From Batkoa obscura (Eukaryota; Entomophthoromycota; Entomophthoromycetes; Entomophthorales; Batkoaceae): a stretch of DNA of 64,000 nucleotides. Shown piece after piece: positions 60,382 through 64,000 of this stretch. Numbering within the stretch: position 1 is the stretch's first letter; the number at the start of each line of letters is the position of its first letter. The DNA lies in the NCBI GenBank assembly GCA_030770535.1, contig JASVEC010000061.1, positions 1-64,000 of the forward strand. The letters are read 5' to 3'. Below the pieces are notes generated by a model. That model had not been told where the DNA came from. It made no database searches and saw nothing but the letters and a program-made list of their open reading frames with translations. A program made the position numbers and the translations under genes.

Positions 60382-61689
60382 TTAATCTTTAGGCATATAT
60401 CTAGACATAGCATGGAGCAAAGCATTTCTTTGATTATCCGATAATTTACCAATAAGCTCTCTTGAAGGGGGACAACGATTATCCTCCCAATCACCCACTT
60501 TACCACAAAAATAGGCAAAAATAATTAATCCAGGCCAAGAGAATAAAATGAACCCAATGATAGCTCCAGCCACATAAGACATGGGTGTGAAATAATACTC
60601 TGGTTTAAACAACTCTTTCTTAATAGGTTCTTCAAAGACTTGGGAAAATATGTCATCCGGATCATATGCTTCTTTGGGCTTCCATAACTCTACTAATGAC
60701 ATATCCTCTAACTCGATGGTCTTGTCATAATTAAGTTTGTTCTCCAAGTTGCCTAAAACAACATACGCTTCCGTTAACTCTTTGATCCTCGCTTGTCCTT
60801 CTTCACTATTCCTACTAAACCCAGCTAACACCACCTCCTTTTTAAACTGATTAATAATTTCTTCAATATCATCTGTCTTTTCAAGTCCTAATATATCATA
60901 ATAATCAAATATCCCATCTTCGCCATCACCTTCCTCCTCTTCTTCCTCTCCTTTTTCTTTCTCTGGTTCATTATTCTCTTCTTCTTTGCTATCTTTTTCT
61001 TCCATCACTTCTTTTTGTCTTGTCTTTTTATTGCTATCTTTGACAACAGGTTTTTCTTCTTCTTTTTCTTCTTCTTCTTCTTCTTTCTCTTGTCTTACTT
61101 GTTTTGTTTCTGGCTTTGCTTTCTCTTTCTTATTTACTGATTTACGCTTCTCATCTGACTTCAACTGTGCTACTTCTTTTTCTTTATTTTTAGTCTTACT
61201 GGTGCTAGTATCTTCCTTAGCTACTATTTCCTCTGATTTTGGCTCTGGTTCAACCTCTTCCTCAGGCTCTGTTTCTTCCTCTTGAGGCTCAACTATCTCC
61301 TCCTCTTCCTTAATAATTGAAACCCTATCTCTATTAAGCTTCTTTTGCTTAAGATCATCATTTATCTTTTTGTTTTTGAGTTGCTTTGATGAAACATCTA
61401 ATGACGCAGAAGGTAAGCTGATCATGTCATCGTACACATCAGATTCATTGTCATAAGGTTGATTTGAGTCAAAACTAATCACTGGATATCCATTCATGGA
61501 TGATTTCTTGTGAGTTAAACGTAACGCTTGGTTTGGTAAAAAGTTCGGAGAATGAATAGAGCTATCATTAAAAGCATCAAAGTATTGGTCATATACTGAG
61601 CCTGGGGACCCTATACTTGAGATTGAAGGCATGTTTTTTAATTGCTGTTTCGTATCAATGTTTAGCTCTTTTTTACTTGTCTTAGTCAT
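60382..61689 (-). CDS. Membrane protein with degenerate J-like domain and long charged N-terminus
   Basis: Single-exon, 435 residues. Residues 1-110 are Ser/Asp/Tyr-rich. Residues 110-265 are a long Glu/Lys-rich low-complexity stretch (EEEIVEPQEEETEPEEEVE-like). A J-like domain begins near residue 265: IFDYYDILGLEKTDDIEEII, then FKKEVVLAGFSRN and ELTEAYVVLGNLENKLNYDK. It has the J-fold outline (YYDILGL..., AYxVLxxxxxKxxYD), but the HPD tripeptide needed to stimulate Hsp70 is replaced, so it is probably a J-like, non-stimulating domain. A hydrophobic region (about residues 365-395, YVAGAIIGFILFSWPGLII) forms one or two membrane segments. The tail has CPPSRELIGKLSDNQRNALL. I do not recognise an orthologue. 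Confidence 0.7.
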   Translation of the reverse strand: MTKTSKKELNIDTKQQLKNMPSISSIGSPGSVYDQYFDAFNDSSIHSPNFLPNQALRLTHKKSSMNGYPVISFDSNQPYDNESDVYDDMISLPSASLDVSSKQLKNKKINDDLKQKKLNRDRVSIIKEEEEIVEPQEEETEPEEEVEPEPKSEEIVAKEDTSTSKTKNKEKEVAQLKSDEKRKSVNKKEKAKPETKQVRQEKEEEEEEKEEEKPVVKDSNKKTRQKEVMEEKDSKEEENNEPEKEKGEEEEEEGDGEDGIFDYYDILGLEKTDDIEEIINQFKKEVVLAGFSRNSEEGQARIKELTEAYVVLGNLENKLNYDKTIELEDMSLVELWKPKEAYDPDDIFSQVFEEPIKKELFKPEYYFTPMSYVAGAIIGFILFSWPGLIIFAYFCGKVGDWEDNRCPPSRELIGKLSDNQRNALLHAMSRYMPKD

Positions 61690-63387
61690 CTTGTAAGATT
61701 AATTGAAATAAAAGTAGTTTTTTTTTTTTTTTTATTGAGTTAGTTTTGCTTGTTTACCCCTTATTTAAGTTCAAGGAGCATTACCTCACTCCTTTTTAAC
61801 ACCTGCTATATTTGGTATATAATTAAACTTTTAATTCTTAATTTTAGTTATGCCAAAAGTTTAATGAGATACAAAGCTGCTGATTGGTTATGTCTCCTTT
61901 TTTTTACCAACCTAACCACGCTGATCAAATAATGTAAAATCATATAATTGTTTATTTCAAAGATATGAAATTAAAACTTAATAAAAAGTTTATTTATTTT
62001 ATCTCATTTTTACGCTAAATTCTTGATTTTAATCTCATTTTTTATATTATGTCGATTTAATTGTTACAGAAAACAATAGAACAATCTACTATTATTTTAG
62101 TAGTAAATAGATTTATTATTCTGCATAGTTCGCGGATAATACTAAATATATCCCTGAAATTTTTTATCGATCTTTTTAATAGTGTACAAAAAGATCAGCT
62201 TTTTTAGTTCAAATGAATGTATTATCTAAAAGCAGAAGAGGTTATAGTGTTATAATATCAATTATAGAACATGTCTGCTACTGTCCATGATAAACAATTT
62301 TTGAGCGATTTAGGATTTTTACAAATATTCATATAAAAGTTAACATATGTTTTTGACTTAATTAAATACTTTTTTCAACAGACCTAATAATTTTGTTAGG
62401 ATGAGTCCTTTGTTTCAACATTTTGACCAGTTTTTAATGGTTTAAAATTGAAAATATTAACCAAATCCATAAAAAAATATGCTCTTATTAGGAACTTGAT
62501 GCTCAATATTTACTATTGCCAATATAAATATAAAGTTTTTCAATAATTGAATATCAAAAATGATAAAATAAAAAACTCAAATTAAATTATTTAAATTGAG
62601 AGTAATTATGATATTAACATGTTAGAATAGTTGATCTAAAATTTAATTTAAGTTTAATTAAATATCGAAATTAAATCGTTGATATGAGAAAAAATTGATC
62701 TTTCAAAACTATGACCATATGTTATAATTGGTTTTATATCAAATAAGATCAACTAATAGTTTAATTATTATAATATCTTTTTTATGATTATCCTATCAAG
62801 GTTAGCGCTCCTAATAATTTTAAATTTGCTTAATTACTACTTTTACATGTATTATAAAATATATTACGTTTGGTGGCTTAAATTGTTTAATTAAGTCTAA
62901 ATTTGATTGTCCAATTAAAAGTGGTAATTTCAAAACACGATTTAGCTGATTGGGCATAACGTATTCTATGAATTGTATATTTGTATATACATATTCGACT
63001 TGAATGTAGAAATAGATATTATAATAGCACCCAATTCTTTCTTTTCCCTTCAAGTGGATTTTTAGTCAAGCAAAACAAAGCAAAAGCTTATAGTAAGTAT
63101 TTTAACCTACTATGATGTTATTAGAGCATAAAGAAACTGAAAAATAAAAAACGAGATCAACTAAGATGAACAATTTTAAAATGCAAAACAAAGGATAATA
63201 AGTATATATAATGAAAAGATATCAGCAGTAAATATTACAATATGGATATGATTATATGAAACATTGATGGATGTATTAGAATTTAAATAATTAATGATCA
63301 ATAAATGAAATTGAAGATGATGAAATTCGAGAATAAATAAGCTGATCAAGTTTTTTGTAGTTGCTAATTAACGAAACAAATAAAATC
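61690..63387. other. Divergent intergenic region J-like protein / eS7
   Basis: AT-rich shared upstream DNA without foldback copies. Open frames at 61750-61932 and 62820-63053 lack any protein-like signal. Nothing else is recognised. Confidence 0.55.
61718..61733. repeat. Poly(T) tract upstream of the J-like gene
   Basis: Sixteen T in a row (A on the coding strand), 29 bp before the start codon at 61689. Poly(dA:dT) tracts of this kind often keep fungal promoters free of nucleosomes. Confidence 0.5.
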
Positions 63388-63962
63388 ATGTCTGCAGAAC
63401 ACAAGATCGTAAAGGCCGCTGACGTTAAGGCTACTGAACTCGAGCTCAACGTTGCTCAAGCTCTCATTGACCTTGAAAAAAACAACCCAGAACTTAAAAA
63501 AGACCTTCGTCCTCTTCAAATTAACACTGCTAAAGAGGTAATTAAAAATAGATTTTCAATTCTTTTAGAGTTTGTTCATAAGTATTTACAGTTTTAAATT
63601 AAGATTGAAATTGGAGCTGGAAGATTCGCTATTGTAATTTTCTTCCCAATCCCTCTCAAGAAGCAATTCAACAAAGTTCAAGTTCGGTAAGTTTTATCTT
63701 TTGTAATTGGATTTTTTTTTAACAACCAATTCAGTTTAACTCGTGAACTCGAAAAGAAATTCTCCGATCGTCATGTTCTCTTTGTTGCTCAACGTCGTAT
63801 TCTTCCAAAACCATCCCGTAAGACCTCAACTAAACAACCACGCCCACGCTCTCGTACTTTAACTGCCGTCCATGACGCTATTCTTGAAGATCTCGCTTAC
63901 CCAACTGAAATTGTTGGTAAACGTATCAAGCACAAAGTTGATGGATCTCGTCTTATCAAAGT
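63388..63962 (+). CDS. RPS7: 40S ribosomal protein eS7 (partial, continues beyond window)
   Basis: Small-subunit ribosomal protein eS7. The exons are 63388-63537, 63604-63686 and 63735-63962; a further intron starts with GTAAAT at 63963 and the last exon lies outside the window. The 153 complete codons seen include [51 protein letters not shown] and [17 protein letters not shown], all family hallmarks. Reading through 63963 would stop at once after IKV, whereas eS7 continues with about 35 more residues, which supports the splice site. Codon choice is strongly shifted to C-ending codons (CTC, ATC, AAG) compared with most genes here, as expected for high expression. Confidence 0.95.
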
Positions 63963-64000
63963 GTAAATATTACTTCTATTATTTTTTTATAAGATTTTAA

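Noticed and set aside
62820-63053. Minus-strand frame of 77 codons before eS7
   Set aside because: No motif, no clear start context, and the region reads as an ordinary AT-rich promoter.

Overview
The window is strongly AT-rich nuclear DNA from a fungus. Genes are split by short introns, mostly 43 to 98 bp, with GT...AG ends and CTAAT/CTAAC-like branch sites. The gene set is fungal: MOT1, SEC1, an Eaf7-type NuA4 subunit, an Rck2/Srk1-type kinase, BRE4-like ArAE/DUF2421 membrane proteins, DOA1/UFD3 and RQC2. A mitochondrial methylmalonyl-CoA epimerase (not expected in yeasts) and a claudin-like four-helix protein suggest an early-diverging, zygomycete-grade lineage with respiring mitochondria, because the complex II assembly factor SDHAF1 is present. 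The species cannot be named from the sequence alone.

Layout. 1-7.4 kb: repeats, then MOT1 on the minus strand. 7.4-13.6 kb: PRPP synthetase in a long non-coding stretch holding many copies of a 105-bp foldback repeat. 13.6-22.7 kb: SEC1, EAF7-like, an aldo/keto reductase of the AKR7 type, methylmalonyl-CoA epimerase and transketolase. 22.9-25.4 kb: a DNA transposon with an intact 567-codon transposase-like gene and 20-bp imperfect terminal inverted repeats. 26.6-36.6 kb: a segmental duplication carrying two BRE4-like genes that appear partly homogenised by gene conversion. 39-43 kb: a DNAJB12/HLJ1-like co-chaperone, SDHAF1, a short O6-alkylguanine-alkyltransferase-like gene and a claudin-like gene. 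44.9-49.6 kb: a Rck2-like kinase, tRNA-Thr(AGU) and a divergent choline-transporter-like protein. 49.7-61.7 kb, all minus strand: DOA1, an unrecognised 904-residue Asn-rich protein, RQC2 and a J-like membrane protein. 63.4 kb to the end: ribosomal protein eS7, cut by the window edge.

The genes are independent housekeeping genes, not an operon or a single pathway. Loose functional links exist: DOA1, RQC2 and the DNAJB12-like protein all serve protein quality control, and PRPP synthetase and transketolase share the pentose phosphate network. Exon joins were worked out by hand, and every complete multi-exon model adds up to whole codons.

The most interesting structural features are the 105-bp foldback family, with close pairs always in the same inverted orientation; the converted BRE4 pair with a frame-transparent intron; and a conserved RQC2 segment that either carries a one-base frame break or has become an intron.
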